Assembly: GCA_015978205.1 (NCBI GenBank) | Contig: JADWMM010000027.1 | Location: forward strand, 62,001 to 126,000 | Direction: 5' to 3' | Source: Alkaliphilus sp. NP8 | GTDB lineage: Bacteria > Bacillota > Clostridia > Peptostreptococcales > Natronincolaceae | Length of the DNA: 64,000 nucleotides | Shown: piece after piece, positions 42,166 through 53,006 of the stretch | Layout of the letters: each line of letters begins with the position of its first letter | Position numbering within the stretch: the stretch's first letter is position 1 | Position numbers and translations under genes: made by a program | The notes under the pieces: model-generated | Database searches by the model: none | What the model saw: the letters and a program-made list of their open reading frames with translations, nothing else | What the model was told of the DNA's origin: nothing

Positions 42166-42207
42166 ATAGCCCTCTTTTCAAATTGAATTTTGAGAAGAGG
42201 GTTAAAT
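42166..42207 (+). terminator. Rho-independent terminator
   Basis: GCCCTCTTTTCAAATTGAATTTTGAGAAGAGGGTT. Confidence 0.75.
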
Positions 42208-42404
42208 TATAGAGATGAAAGTTAGCATAAATATAGAGATTTATCAAAAATATTTAATGTATTTTGTTTTTTAAAAGAAGGAATTGGCGAATTATGTTAG
42301 AATATGTTAAATATTAAAAATAATTAATATTTATAATTATACAATTAAAACTTTGGCATAAGGGTAACTATACAAAAACAAAATATGTGAAAGCTGGTGG
42401 ACTA

Positions 42405-44228
42405 ATGGAAAATAAAAATATATCTATTAGAAGTATAATTATAATTTTATTTGTAGTTATTATGTTAACTACAGTAGGCATAGTAGGATATATTGTATTT
42501 TCAAGTTGGATGTTTTTCCGAGATGATACGATAATAGTTTTAATTTTAACTATTTTTAATTTTATATTATCAATAGCAATATACTCAAAGTTTAAAAATA
42601 AATTTTTAAAGCCTATAGATCATTTAATAGAAACTACAGAAAAATTTTCTAAAGGAGACTTAAATCAAAGAGCTAATATAGTAAGAAATGATGAAATAGG
42701 AAGAATAGCTAAAGCTTTTAATAAAATGGCAGATACAATAAGTATGCTTGTTAATGGCCTTGAAGATAAAGTAAAAGAAAGAACTATAGAGCTTGAAAAA
42801 ACAAATAACAAATTAAAGGAAAGTAAAGATCACCTACGACTTATTCTAGACTCTACTGTAGAAGCAATATACGGAATTGATGTAGATGGAAATTGTACAT
42901 TTTGTAATGCTAGTGGTATAAAAATATTAGGGTATAATAATCAAAATGAGTTAATTGGTAGAAGTATGCATAATCAAGTTCACCATAGCTTTAGAGATGG
43001 TAAACCAAGGTCTATGGATGAATGTAAAATTTATAATGTACTAATAACAGGGCAAGGAACTTGTTCAGATGTAGAGGTGTTTTGGAGAAAAGATGGTACA
43101 AATCTTGATGTAGAGTATTGTGCGTATCCTCAATATAAAAATGGAAAGATAGTAGGAGCAGTTATTACATTTACAGATATAACAGAACTAAATAAAAATA
43201 AAGAGCATATAAAGTATTTAACCCGACATGACTCTTTAACAGGTCTTTACAATAGAATGTTTTTTGAAGATGAATTAAAGAAGGTAGATACTAAGGAAAA
43301 CCTTCCTATATCTATTATTTATGGAGATGTGAATGGACTTAAAATGACAAATGACATATTTGGACATGAAATAGGAGATAAGCTTTTAAAAAAATCTGCA
43401 GAAATTATGAAAAAAGTCTGCAGAGAAACTGATATTATTGCTCGCATAGGTGGAGATGAATTTACAATTCTTTTACCGAATACAGAGCAAAGTGATACAG
43501 AAAAAATTATAAAGCGAATAAAATGTGAATTTGCTAATGAAAACATTATAGCAATAAAAGCTAGTATTTCACTTGGTTGTGATACTAAGATAAGTACAGA
43601 GCAGGATATAGAAAGTATAATAAAAAATGCGGAAGGAAAAATGTACAAACAAAAAACATTAAATAGAAAAAAGATTAATTCTAATATTATTCAAACAATT
43701 ATAGAGACACTTCATAATAAAAATCCTGAAGAAAAAAGACATTCAATTAATGTAAGTGAAACATGTAAAAAAATAGGTATGGCAATGAATCTTTCGGATG
43801 CAAAGGTTAGAAAACTAAAAGAAGCAGGATTTCTTCATGATATCGGTAAAATTGTATTACAAGAAAATTTACTTTGTAATAAAGGAAGTATGACTGAAGA
43901 ACAGCAACAAAAACTACAACAACATTCTATAATAGGATATAGAATTTTAAATTTATTTCATGACACTATGGATTTAGCAGAAGTGGTACTTAATCACCAT
44001 GAAAATTGGGATGGATCCGGCTATCCTAAAGGGTTAAAAGGTGAAGAAATTCCTAAACTATCAAGAATTATAAAAATAGCAGAAAGCTATGATACTATGA
44101 TTAATGGAAAGTATAAAGAGGCTATGAGCAAAGAAGAATCTTTGAAAGAGATTAAAAGACAATCAGGAATTATATTCGATCCTCAAATTGTAGATGTTTT
44201 TATTGATTTAATGAAAGAATTTGATTAA
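42405..44228 (+). CDS. HAMP-PAS-GGDEF-HD-GYP cyclic-di-GMP signalling protein
   Basis: HAMP, PAS, GGDEF (RIGGDEFTILL), HD-GYP (FLHDIGKI, HHENWDGSGYPKGLKGEEIP). Confidence 0.93.
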   Translation: MENKNISIRSIIIILFVVIMLTTVGIVGYIVFSSWMFFRDDTIIVLILTIFNFILSIAIYSKFKNKFLKPIDHLIETTEKFSKGDLNQRANIVRNDEIGRIAKAFNKMADTISMLVNGLEDKVKERTIELEKTNNKLKESKDHLRLILDSTVEAIYGIDVDGNCTFCNASGIKILGYNNQNELIGRSMHNQVHHSFRDGKPRSMDECKIYNVLITGQGTCSDVEVFWRKDGTNLDVEYCAYPQYKNGKIVGAVITFTDITELNKNKEHIKYLTRHDSLTGLYNRMFFEDELKKVDTKENLPISIIYGDVNGLKMTNDIFGHEIGDKLLKKSAEIMKKVCRETDIIARIGGDEFTILLPNTEQSDTEKIIKRIKCEFANENIIAIKASISLGCDTKISTEQDIESIIKNAEGKMYKQKTLNRKKINSNIIQTIIETLHNKNPEEKRHSINVSETCKKIGMAMNLSDAKVRKLKEAGFLHDIGKIVLQENLLCNKGSMTEEQQQKLQQHSIIGYRILNLFHDTMDLAEVVLNHHENWDGSGYPKGLKGEEIPKLSRIIKIAESYDTMINGKYKEAMSKEESLKEIKRQSGIIFDPQIVDVFIDLMKEFD

Positions 44229-44285
44229 TCATTAGTAATAAGCAAATAAGAATACTAATACACAATAAAATGTAATATTCACATA

Positions 44286-44340
44286 CAAAAATGACCAAGA
44301 AATGCGCTAGTGTTAACACCTAATTTTCTTGGTCATTTTG
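44286..44340. terminator. Bidirectional terminator between convergent genes
   Basis: AAAATGACCAAGAAA ... TTTTCTTGGTCATTTT. Confidence 0.8.
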
Positions 44341-44941
44341 ATATCTTTTTTTTTCTTTGTTTTATAAAAACAAAACACAATATAAATATTCCCAATAATA
44401 GAGAAGAATATTTTAAGTATGATTCAACTAAGTTAAAAATATACTTCCATTGATTTCCGAAAAAGAAACCTATTGAAAAGAAAGAAGTTACCCATAATCC
44501 AATACCTGCATATGCATATAAAGCTAAGTGCTTATAAGGAATGCGGATAATTCCAGTAAAATATCCAATAAACTGTCTAATTCCAGGAATAAAAAAACCA
44601 ACTATAAGCAGCTTGTCCCCATATTTATCATAATACTTACGAGTTTTTTCTATAGAAGATGGTTTTAAAGATAAAAACTTTCCGTATCGTCCTATAAGAG
44701 GTAATCCTAGTTTATATCCAATATAATATGTAATAGTAATTCCTAATATTGATCCTAAAAAAGCCATAATTAAGGCAGAAAACTTATGTAAGATTCCTTT
44801 ATAAGCTAAATACCCTGTATACGTTAAGGTGCTGTTACCTGGAGGAATAGGTAGAGCAATAAAATCTAAAGGTAATCCTAACAATAAAACCAAGTATCCA
44901 AACTGTTCAAATAACTTTTCTATTAGTGCTATTAGATTCAT
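44333..44941 (-). CDS. DedA-family membrane protein
   Basis: 202 aa with FIPGIRQFIGYFTGI-type DedA motif. Confidence 0.88.
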   Translation of the reverse strand: MNLIALIEKLFEQFGYLVLLLGLPLDFIALPIPPGNSTLTYTGYLAYKGILHKFSALIMAFLGSILGITITYYIGYKLGLPLIGRYGKFLSLKPSSIEKTRKYYDKYGDKLLIVGFFIPGIRQFIGYFTGIIRIPYKHLALYAYAGIGLWVTSFFSIGFFFGNQWKYIFNLVESYLKYSSLLLGIFILCFVFIKQRKKKISK

Positions 44942-45165
44942 ATATAGATCCCCTTATTCATAATTAAGTAAATTTTTGTATTTAACTTTATTATATTACT
45001 AGATATATATTATTTGCAATATTATATGAAAGTATTTAAGGTGAGTAAAGGTAATGTTAATTGATTTTTTAAAACCCATTTAAAGTATACTTTATAGATA
45101 ACTAATTAATAAAAGACTAATATTATTTTTAGCTGATACGCTAGATATAATATTAGTTTTTTAAT

Positions 45166-45396
45166 TTACTGCTCTTCCATAATTTTTTCAACTTCTCTAA
45201 CAAATTCACTAGTTTTTATGCCAAGGTTTGAACAAATTGAAAAAATAACGTTTAAAGTGGGTCTTCGTTTTTGGCGTTCTAACATACTAATATAGGTTCT
45301 ATCGATATTGCATCGATGTGCAAGTTCTTCTTGAGTTAAATTTGACTTAAGCCTATATTTTTTTAATACGATAGCCACAGCACTTTGTAATACCAT
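45166..45396 (-). CDS. XRE-family transcriptional regulator
   Basis: LKSNLTQEELAHRCNIDRTYISMLERQKRRPTLNVIFSI. Confidence 0.92.
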   Translation of the reverse strand: MVLQSAVAIVLKKYRLKSNLTQEELAHRCNIDRTYISMLERQKRRPTLNVIFSICSNLGIKTSEFVREVEKIMEEQ

Positions 45397-45576
45397 AACA
45401 TCACCTCAAAATCAATTGTCAAAGTAATTTCATTAATAGTCTACGGACTATAGTCTACAAGATAATAGTATGATATAATTTAAAATGTTGTAAATTTATT
45501 TTTCATTAATAATTTTACAAAATAAAATGTTGAATCTAGTAAAACTTAGTAATAAACTAAAGAAAGGAAATTTATA

Positions 45577-45750
45577 ATGAGGAAAAAAGAAGTCGAAATG
45601 GTAGATCGAATTGAGAAGGTAAGACAGGAACTACATAAGTTGATTAATAGTCATAAAGAGAATATTCTAAATAAAGAAGTAGTAGAAAAGAGTAAAGAAT
45701 TAGATAGATTATTAACAAATTATACTATAGAATGTAATGGACATAAATAG
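45577..45750 (+). CDS. Spo0E-like aspartyl-phosphate phosphatase (57 aa, missed by ORF track)
   Basis: MRKKEVEMVDRIEKVRQELHKLINSHKENILNKEVVEKSKELDRLLTNYTIECNGHK; S-x-E-L-D motif (SKELD), RBS GAAAGGA. Confidence 0.82.
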   Translation: MRKKEVEMVDRIEKVRQELHKLINSHKENILNKEVVEKSKELDRLLTNYTIECNGHK

Positions 45751-46008
45751 TATAGGATATAAAATAAAGTATTTAATAGAAATAAGTATAATATTTCACT
45801 AATAATATTAGAATGTAATGATTTTATTAATTTATAGAAGTTTAATAATTAATTAAAAAAGATTGTAATGCAGTCCCAAAAATAAAATGAATTGAGTTAG
45901 TACAGATTTTAAATATATTATGCAAGGTAGGTGGTTAGTTACCCAAGTTTTTAATATTTGCATAGGAGTTTAATAGTAAAAACAAATATAATAGGAGGAG
46001 TTTATACA

Positions 46009-47598
46009 ATGAAAAATAAATTTTTTTGGGGAATATTATTTACATTTTGTTTAAGTGTGGTTGTATTTACTAATGAAAGTTTTGCAACAGAACAAACTGT
46101 AAAAGTTACATTACCAGAGTTTACTGTAAAATTGAATGGGAACGTAGTGAATAATCAATATAGAGAATACCCACTTTTAGTATATAAAAATATGACTTAC
46201 CTTCCAATGACATGGTATGATTGTAGACTTTTAGGCTTAGAAACTAAGTGGAATAAAGAAGATGGTCTTAAAATTATTCAAAGTAATGTTACATCGTCTT
46301 ATGTCCCATATAAAACAGAACTTAAAAATTTAAAAAGTTATAGTGCCACAGTACCTACATTTAACAGCTCGGTAAATGGAAAGGTAATAGATAATTCTGA
46401 AGAAGAATATCCGCTTTTAAGTTTTAATAATATTACTTATTTTCCTCTTACATGGGAATTTGCTCATGATGAATTTGGATGGGAATACATATGGGACAAA
46501 ACAGAAGGACTTACAATAAATTCGAATAATCCACAATTTAAAACAGTAAACCTTCCTGAATATGCTACTGAAAATGATATTGCCTTTTTCAAAGAATATT
46601 ATTACTTTGTAGAAACATTAGGTGATACAAACAAAGTATATAGAATACATGAAGATAATATGTCAAGTAAAGAATTAGTATATTCATATGAGTTAGATAC
46701 TACGTATGGATTTAATAACAGAATAGGATTTATGATAAGAGATGATGAACTTTGGTTTTATTATCATATAGGTGGAGCTACAATGGGATCAGATATATAC
46801 TGTAAGATAAATGATAACGGAAAAGCTACAGTAGAACATAAAGGTTATCTTGACTTTAAAAACACTCCTAATGGAACTTTGATTATAAAACAGTTTGTGC
46901 CTCCAACAGGTAATAATCTTGTACTTGAATCCTTAGATAAAGATAATAGAAATAAAATAGGAGATTCAAACCTTATATATGACTGGCATATAAATACTAA
47001 AGATCAGGGAATAGGTTATAATAGTAGTAACTCTACAACTGTAATTGGAAATGATGTATATGTGTTAGCTTCACCTTATCCAATAGGAAATGAAGATTTA
47101 AATAGGATTTATAAAGTAAATTTAGATACTAATGAAACAACAAAGATTATAGATTTTGAAGTAAATGATTTTAAAGTTATAAATAATAAGCTTTATTACA
47201 TAAAATCTAAAGATAAAAGCTTATATTCATCAAATTTAGATGGAACAAATGAACGAAAGGTATCTGGCAATAAAATTAAAAATTATATTAGTTGGTATGG
47301 AGAAGTAGACGGTAATATATATTATACTACTGGTGAAAGAAGCCAAGTTAACCTTTATAAAGCAGAACCATCTAAAGAAGATATATTAGTATTAAATGAA
47401 CCTTTAGAAAATGTTCAAATAGTGAATAACAAAATAATATGTAAACTTATAGAAGGAGAAGATTATGGAGTAAAGGTGCTTGATAAATCAGGTAATCTAA
47501 AACTAGCAATTACAGATCAAGTTGTAGATGTTTTTGTATATAAAGATAAAATTATTATGGTTTCAGCAGAAGGTAAATTAATAAAATTAGTAAATTGA
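46009..47598 (+). CDS. Secreted protein with copper-amine-oxidase-N-like repeats and DUF5050/beta-propeller-like C-terminus
   Basis: Signal peptide after ATG 46009 (RBS TAGGAGGAG); two repeats 'YPLL.(Y/F).N(M/I)TY(L/F)P(M/L)TW'. Confidence 0.8.
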   Translation: MKNKFFWGILFTFCLSVVVFTNESFATEQTVKVTLPEFTVKLNGNVVNNQYREYPLLVYKNMTYLPMTWYDCRLLGLETKWNKEDGLKIIQSNVTSSYVPYKTELKNLKSYSATVPTFNSSVNGKVIDNSEEEYPLLSFNNITYFPLTWEFAHDEFGWEYIWDKTEGLTINSNNPQFKTVNLPEYATENDIAFFKEYYYFVETLGDTNKVYRIHEDNMSSKELVYSYELDTTYGFNNRIGFMIRDDELWFYYHIGGATMGSDIYCKINDNGKATVEHKGYLDFKNTPNGTLIIKQFVPPTGNNLVLESLDKDNRNKIGDSNLIYDWHINTKDQGIGYNSSNSTTVIGNDVYVLASPYPIGNEDLNRIYKVNLDTNETTKIIDFEVNDFKVINNKLYYIKSKDKSLYSSNLDGTNERKVSGNKIKNYISWYGEVDGNIYYTTGERSQVNLYKAEPSKEDILVLNEPLENVQIVNNKIICKLIEGEDYGVKVLDKSGNLKLAITDQVVDVFVYKDKIIMVSAEGKLIKLVN

Positions 47599-47722
47599 TT
47601 TTATCTATAATTTTACAGAATTGCAGAATTATGTGTTGTAATAAAAAAGATTAGATTTAGAATATATAATTTAAAGATTGCAGATAATAGTATAGAATCT
47701 GTCTACTATAAGGAGGGTTTAT

Positions 47723-47917
47723 ATGATGCGAGAAGGACTGATACCAACAGCACTAGGAACTGTAGTAACTGGAGCAGCTTTAGCGTCTAGAGCTTCCGAT
47801 ATGAATAAAAGAAGATTTAGAAAGCAAGATGCAGGTTCTATGATTGCAACAGGATTAGTAGGATTTGGTTTAGCTCACGTAGTATTAGGAGGTATAGACT
47901 TAATTCAAGGTAGATAG
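47723..47917 (+). CDS. Small conserved Firmicutes protein (sometimes mislabelled asparagine synthase)
   Basis: MREGLIPTALGTVVTGA...GLVGFGLAHVVLGGIDLIQ. Confidence 0.75.
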   Translation: MMREGLIPTALGTVVTGAALASRASDMNKRRFRKQDAGSMIATGLVGFGLAHVVLGGIDLIQGR

Positions 47918-47920
47918 GTT

Positions 47921-47947
47921 TAGCAGGGAGAAATCCCTGCTTTTTTA
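47921..47947 (+). terminator. Rho-independent terminator
   Basis: GCAGGGAGAAATCCCTGCTTTTTTA. Confidence 0.85.
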
Positions 47948-48183
47948 GTGGGCACAAAATATATCAATATTAAAAATCTTTATGCACTTATGGAATATTA
48001 AAGTATTTTAAATTAAGGTAGTGTGAATTAATCTGTGATTTAATAAAGATTAATTTACACTATTTTTATATTTACTCTTATATGATGTCAATAAGTACCA
48101 GTATTGAGTATAGTAGTACAATAAATACTAACACTGTAGAAATAGTCCCAATAAGAAAATACTTATGATTTGGGAGGAGTGAA

Positions 48184-49032
48184 ATGATTACACAAAAAAA
48201 GATGATTAGAAATATATTTATCTTGATTATATCTACAGTTGCTCTTATGTTAATATTTTATAATGGACTTATTGAACGAAATTATACAATATATACAGAT
48301 AAGTTACTTAAAAATCAGTCTATGCGAGTAGTTCTTATTGCAGATTTACATAGTCATATATACGGTAAAAACCAGAAAGAGATTGCTGATTTAATCAGAA
48401 AACAAAATCCAGATTTAATAGGCCTAACTGGAGATATAGCTGATGATAGAGTTCCTATAGATGGAACTGAATTGTTTTTGCAAGCAATAAAAGATATTTC
48501 ACCTATTTATTATGTTACTGGCAACCATGAAATATGGTCTGGTGAATTAGATTATATAAAAGATATATTTAGAAACTATGGAGTAACAGTTTTAGAGAAT
48601 GAATATGAAAGGGTAAATATAAATGGGGTTAAATTTATTATAGGTGGTGTTGATGACCCTGCAATCGAGCTTTATAAAGAAAATAACTTTGATTGGGGCA
48701 AAGCAGTGTACCAAGCTTTTTTAGAGTTAGAAGAAAAACCTGGTTATAAAATATTGTTATCTCATAGACCGGAGCAAGTAGATATTTATAAAAATCTTAA
48801 TTTTGATATGGTATTGTCAGGTCATTCTCATGGTGGTCAAGTTCGTATACCATTTTTAGTAAATGGGTTTTTATCGGCAAATCAAGGTTGGTTTCCAAAG
48901 TATTCAGGAGGAGTATATGAATACGATAATATAACACATATTGTAAGTAGAGGACTTTCTTATAATCCAAAACGTCCACGAATATTTAATCCACCAGAAG
49001 TAGTTGTTGTAGATGTTATAGGTACTAAATAA
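48184..49032 (+). CDS. Membrane-anchored metallophosphoesterase (YkuE-like)
   Basis: DLHSH, GDIAD, GNHE, GHSHGGQ motifs. Confidence 0.93.
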   Translation: MITQKKMIRNIFILIISTVALMLIFYNGLIERNYTIYTDKLLKNQSMRVVLIADLHSHIYGKNQKEIADLIRKQNPDLIGLTGDIADDRVPIDGTELFLQAIKDISPIYYVTGNHEIWSGELDYIKDIFRNYGVTVLENEYERVNINGVKFIIGGVDDPAIELYKENNFDWGKAVYQAFLELEEKPGYKILLSHRPEQVDIYKNLNFDMVLSGHSHGGQVRIPFLVNGFLSANQGWFPKYSGGVYEYDNITHIVSRGLSYNPKRPRIFNPPEVVVVDVIGTK

Positions 49033-49158
49033 TGATTTTTTAGAGTTTTAAAATAACTATATCTTAACAACTAAATTTAGTAAATATTTACTTAAAAGGA
49101 ATTTAAAATCTTATGTAGAATATTTAAATAATAAATGAGTAGTTTAAAGGGGGTACCT

Positions 49159-50154
49159 ATGGAAAAGACAGATAAAACTTTAATAGATAAAAGCGAAGCA
49201 AATACTGAAGTCAAAGAAGAAAAATTATTTTCTGTGTTAACAGGAATAACTTGGGTAGCTGGGATAATGGCTGGACTTTTGTTTATAACTAAGAATTATG
49301 GTTATGCATTTTTTGGTTTTTTGAGTATAGTATATATAACAGGATTTTTAATAAGACCTATTATCAATATTATAATAGATAGCAGCCACAGACTAATACC
49401 TTTAAAAGAAAAACTAATGCTAGGGTTTAAATTTTTGCTAGTTATTTTGGGAATTCAATCTTCATATTTAATTTTTTTATTTCCTGCATATGATCTATAT
49501 TGGAGTTATTGGATTTTTATAGCTTCTTTTGTAGTATTAATATGTATGACGAAAAGAGAGAATGATAAAGATGAAGCTGATTTAGAAGAGGAAGAAGAAA
49601 AGTCAGAAGAAAAAATAAAATGGTTGGGAAAGTTTAAAAAGATAGGTTATTTATTTTTACCTATAATAGTAGCTGTTCCTAATTTTCTTCAAATGTATAC
49701 TCCTGAAAAGGCAGTTACTTTAGGCGATTTAGATATTCCACAGTATATTACGCTAGAAAAGATTATTCAATCAGATACAACTTATAATAACACTTCATAT
49801 TTAAATAATTCAAGACGAAAGATAAACATTAAAGATAGAGAAATTCTTAAAGAATTAATAGAAAGATTAGAAGGAACAACTATTAAAAATACTCGATATA
49901 TAGATGAATTAAACTATCTAAAAATGCAAAGGTTGGAAACTCATTATTATAGAGGACATTTTTATTATGAAGAAACTGGAATTGTCTACAAAGACATTTA
50001 CGAAGATGATACTAAAGATAAAGTAAAATATATTTATGGAATAGAAGTTTTTCCTAATAATCAAGTTTATTTAGTACTTCCCACAGGGAAAAGACTAGAT
50101 ACGGAAAAATTTAGGATCCAGTTAGAAGAAAGTTTTTTAGATGAATTAATATAA
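49159..50154 (+). CDS. Membrane protein, function unknown
   Basis: Multi-TM N-terminus and soluble C-terminus; AAAGGGGG RBS before ATG 49159. Confidence 0.7.
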   Translation: MEKTDKTLIDKSEANTEVKEEKLFSVLTGITWVAGIMAGLLFITKNYGYAFFGFLSIVYITGFLIRPIINIIIDSSHRLIPLKEKLMLGFKFLLVILGIQSSYLIFLFPAYDLYWSYWIFIASFVVLICMTKRENDKDEADLEEEEEKSEEKIKWLGKFKKIGYLFLPIIVAVPNFLQMYTPEKAVTLGDLDIPQYITLEKIIQSDTTYNNTSYLNNSRRKINIKDREILKELIERLEGTTIKNTRYIDELNYLKMQRLETHYYRGHFYYEETGIVYKDIYEDDTKDKVKYIYGIEVFPNNQVYLVLPTGKRLDTEKFRIQLEESFLDELI

Positions 50155-50326
50155 GCTAGAAGAATACAAGAAAGATAGTCTTTTCAAAGTTAAAAGCGAG
50201 AAATGGTTTTATTTAAGAGGAGTTCTAAAAGGTTATATAGAATATTGCATTTAAAATATGAGTAGAATAAATAGATAAGGATATTATTCAAACAATTATT
50301 TAATATAAAATAGGAAGGGTGTTAAT

Positions 50327-52105
50327 ATGAATATTTCAGAAATTGAAGAGCAGTATCGTTGGGATCTTACTAGTTTATTTGCAAATGATGAAGAATGGGA
50401 AAAGTCATTTAAAGAGGCAAAGGAAAAAGGAAAAGAGCTGAAAAAATTAAAAGGACATATATTAGAAAGTCCAGAAAAATTACATAAAAGCATTGTAGAA
50501 AGTGAAAAAGTTTCTAGAATGGTTAGCAATGTAATAGTTTATGCTAATTTAAAAAGAGATGAAAATACAAAAAATCCTACATATCAGAGTATGGCTTCTC
50601 GGGCAGAAAAGCTTGCAACAGAAATTCAAGAAATAGAAGCATTTTTCATTCCAGAAATTTTGCAATCAGATTATGAAACTGTAAAGGAAATGTTAAATTA
50701 CGAACCACTTAAAATTTATGATCAATTTTTTAAAGATTTATTTAGACGTAAAAAACATATTCTTTCAGAAGAAATGGAATCAGTGTTAGCAAAAGTAGGA
50801 GAATTAGGTGGTGCACCTAGTAACGCATATAGTATGTTGCTTAATGCAGATATGACTTTTGAAGATGCAATCGATTCTAAAGGAAAGCCTCATAAACTTA
50901 CTAATGGATCTTATATATCACTTTTAATGTCTTCAGATAGAGAATTACGTAAAGATGCATTCAATAAATATTATAAAGTTTATAAAGGTCATATTAATAC
51001 TATTGCTAGCTTAATGCAAAGTGAAGTAAATAAAAATATATTCTTTAGTAAAATGCGCAACCACTCATCTGCTAGAGAAGCAGCATTATTTCAAAATAAT
51101 ATTCCTAAAAGTGTTCCAGATAAATTAATAGAGGCAGTAAATGATAATTTAGAAACTTTTTATAAATATATGAAGCTTAGAAAAAAAGTATTAGGTGTAG
51201 AAGAACTTCATCTTTACGATGTATATACACCTATTGTACCAAATGTAGAATTTAAAATACCTTATGAAGAAGCTAAAAATACTGTAATAGATTCATTAGA
51301 AATTTTAGGAGAAGATTATCAAAATACTATTAAATCTGCATTTGATGAAAGATGGATAGATGTTTATGAAACAGAAGGAAAGCGTTCTGGAGCATACTCT
51401 TCAGGTACATACGATTCTAAACCATACATTCTTTTAAATCATAAAGATAATATGAATAGTATGTTTACCTTAACACATGAATTAGGACATTCTTTGCATA
51501 GTTATTTAACAAGAAAGAACCAACCTTATGTATATGGAAATTATTCTATTTTCTTGGCAGAAGTTGCGTCTACTACTAATGAAGCATTGCTTAACGATTA
51601 TCTCCTTAAAACTATAAAAGATGAAGACAAAAAGAAATATATATTGAACCATTATTTAGAGCAGTTTAGAGGAACTATTTTTAGACAGACTATGTTTGCA
51701 GAGTTTGAAAGAGATATTCATGAACATGCTGAAAAAGGTGAAGCTTTAACAGCAGAGTTTTTATGCGATCATTACTTGAACCTTAACAAAAAATATTTTG
51801 GACCAGATGTAGTAATTGATGACGACATTAAATATGAATGGGCAAGAATACCACATATGTATTATAATTTCTATGTTTATCAATATGCTACTGGATTCTC
51901 TGCAGCTATTGCAATTTCAAATAGCATATTAAAAGAAGGAGAGTCTGCAGTAAAACGTTATATGGAGTTTTTATCTAGTGGGTCTAAAGATTATCCAATA
52001 AATGTTTTAAGAAAAGCTGGAGCAGATATGGAAACAGAAGAGCCGGTTAACAATGCACTTGAAGTATTTAAGACTGCTGTAGATGAGTTAGAATCATTAC
52101 TATAA
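50327..52105 (+). CDS. pepF: Oligoendopeptidase F
   Basis: M3 peptidase with HELGHSLHS zinc motif. Confidence 0.95.
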   Translation: MNISEIEEQYRWDLTSLFANDEEWEKSFKEAKEKGKELKKLKGHILESPEKLHKSIVESEKVSRMVSNVIVYANLKRDENTKNPTYQSMASRAEKLATEIQEIEAFFIPEILQSDYETVKEMLNYEPLKIYDQFFKDLFRRKKHILSEEMESVLAKVGELGGAPSNAYSMLLNADMTFEDAIDSKGKPHKLTNGSYISLLMSSDRELRKDAFNKYYKVYKGHINTIASLMQSEVNKNIFFSKMRNHSSAREAALFQNNIPKSVPDKLIEAVNDNLETFYKYMKLRKKVLGVEELHLYDVYTPIVPNVEFKIPYEEAKNTVIDSLEILGEDYQNTIKSAFDERWIDVYETEGKRSGAYSSGTYDSKPYILLNHKDNMNSMFTLTHELGHSLHSYLTRKNQPYVYGNYSIFLAEVASTTNEALLNDYLLKTIKDEDKKKYILNHYLEQFRGTIFRQTMFAEFERDIHEHAEKGEALTAEFLCDHYLNLNKKYFGPDVVIDDDIKYEWARIPHMYYNFYVYQYATGFSAAIAISNSILKEGESAVKRYMEFLSSGSKDYPINVLRKAGADMETEEPVNNALEVFKTAVDELESLL

Positions 52106-52200
52106 GTTATATATATATTAAACGTTTATTAATATTACTTTAATATAGATGTATTATAATTTATAACCTAATTTTATACAAATATATGTATGTTATAATA

Positions 52201-52226
52201 AAAAGGGTAGAGTATTCTACCCTTTT
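52201..52226. terminator. Perfect stem-loop terminator
   Basis: AAAAGGGTAGAGTATTCTACCCTTTT. Confidence 0.8.
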
Positions 52227-52298
52227 GTAATGCAATATAAAAACCATTAATATTTTGCAAAAATAAAATATGTTTTTGCTTTTGAAAGGAGAAATACA

Positions 52299-52952
52299 TT
52301 GATTTTTAAAAAAGAAAGAGAAGAAATTGTAGAGTACGGAAAAAAATTAGTTCAGAATAACTTAACTAAAGGAACTGGTGGAAATATTAGTGTTTTCTTT
52401 AGACATGATAAATTAATGGCTATAACACCTAGTGGAATAGATTATTTTAAATTAAAACCAGAAGACATTGTTATAATGGATCTTGACGGAAAGATAATAG
52501 ATGGAAAACATAAGCCATCGAGTGAATATTCTATGCATAAGATTTTCTATGAAAAAAGAGAAGATATAAATGCGATGGTACATGTTCATTCTACATATTG
52601 TACTACTTTAGCTTGTATGGACTGGGAACTTCCAGCTGTACATTATTTAGTTGCAATCTCTGGTGGAAAAAATGTTAGATGTGCAAAGTATGCAACATTT
52701 GGTACTGAAGAACTAGCTCAAAATGCATATGAAGCTATGGAAGGTAGAGCAGCAGTTTTTTTAGCTAATCATGGTTTATTAACAGGTGCAAAAGACTTAC
52801 CTAATGCTTTTAATAAAGCAGAAGAAATAGAGTTTTGTGCAGAAATATACTATAGGACTAAAACATTGGGAGAACCTAAGATTTTAGAGGATAATGAAAT
52901 GAACAAAATGTTAGAGTTATTTCAAAGTTATGGACAAGTAAAAGATAAATAA
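52299..52952 (+). CDS. Class II aldolase (fuculose-1-P aldolase-like; DrdA/Ald2 candidate)
   Basis: GTGGNISVF, HVHST, NHG motifs; clustered with MtnA- and MtnK-like genes. Confidence 0.9.
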   Translation: MIFKKEREEIVEYGKKLVQNNLTKGTGGNISVFFRHDKLMAITPSGIDYFKLKPEDIVIMDLDGKIIDGKHKPSSEYSMHKIFYEKREDINAMVHVHSTYCTTLACMDWELPAVHYLVAISGGKNVRCAKYATFGTEELAQNAYEAMEGRAAVFLANHGLLTGAKDLPNAFNKAEEIEFCAEIYYRTKTLGEPKILEDNEMNKMLELFQSYGQVKDK

Positions 52953-53006
52953 AATACTCAATCTAAATATTTAATGAAAAAAAGTGTAAAAGAAGGGCGG
53001 TAAATT

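Noticed and set aside
45930-45960. AGGTAGGTGGTTAGTTACCC upstream of a secreted protein gene, reminiscent of a c-di-GMP-I riboswitch P1b segment
   Set aside because: The conserved GCAAACC and ACGCAAAGCC elements are absent upstream, so it does not form a recognisable aptamer.
48077-48168. 28-aa ORF MMSISTSIEYSSTINTNTVEIVPIRKYL
   Set aside because: No RBS, low-complexity composition; likely chance ORF.
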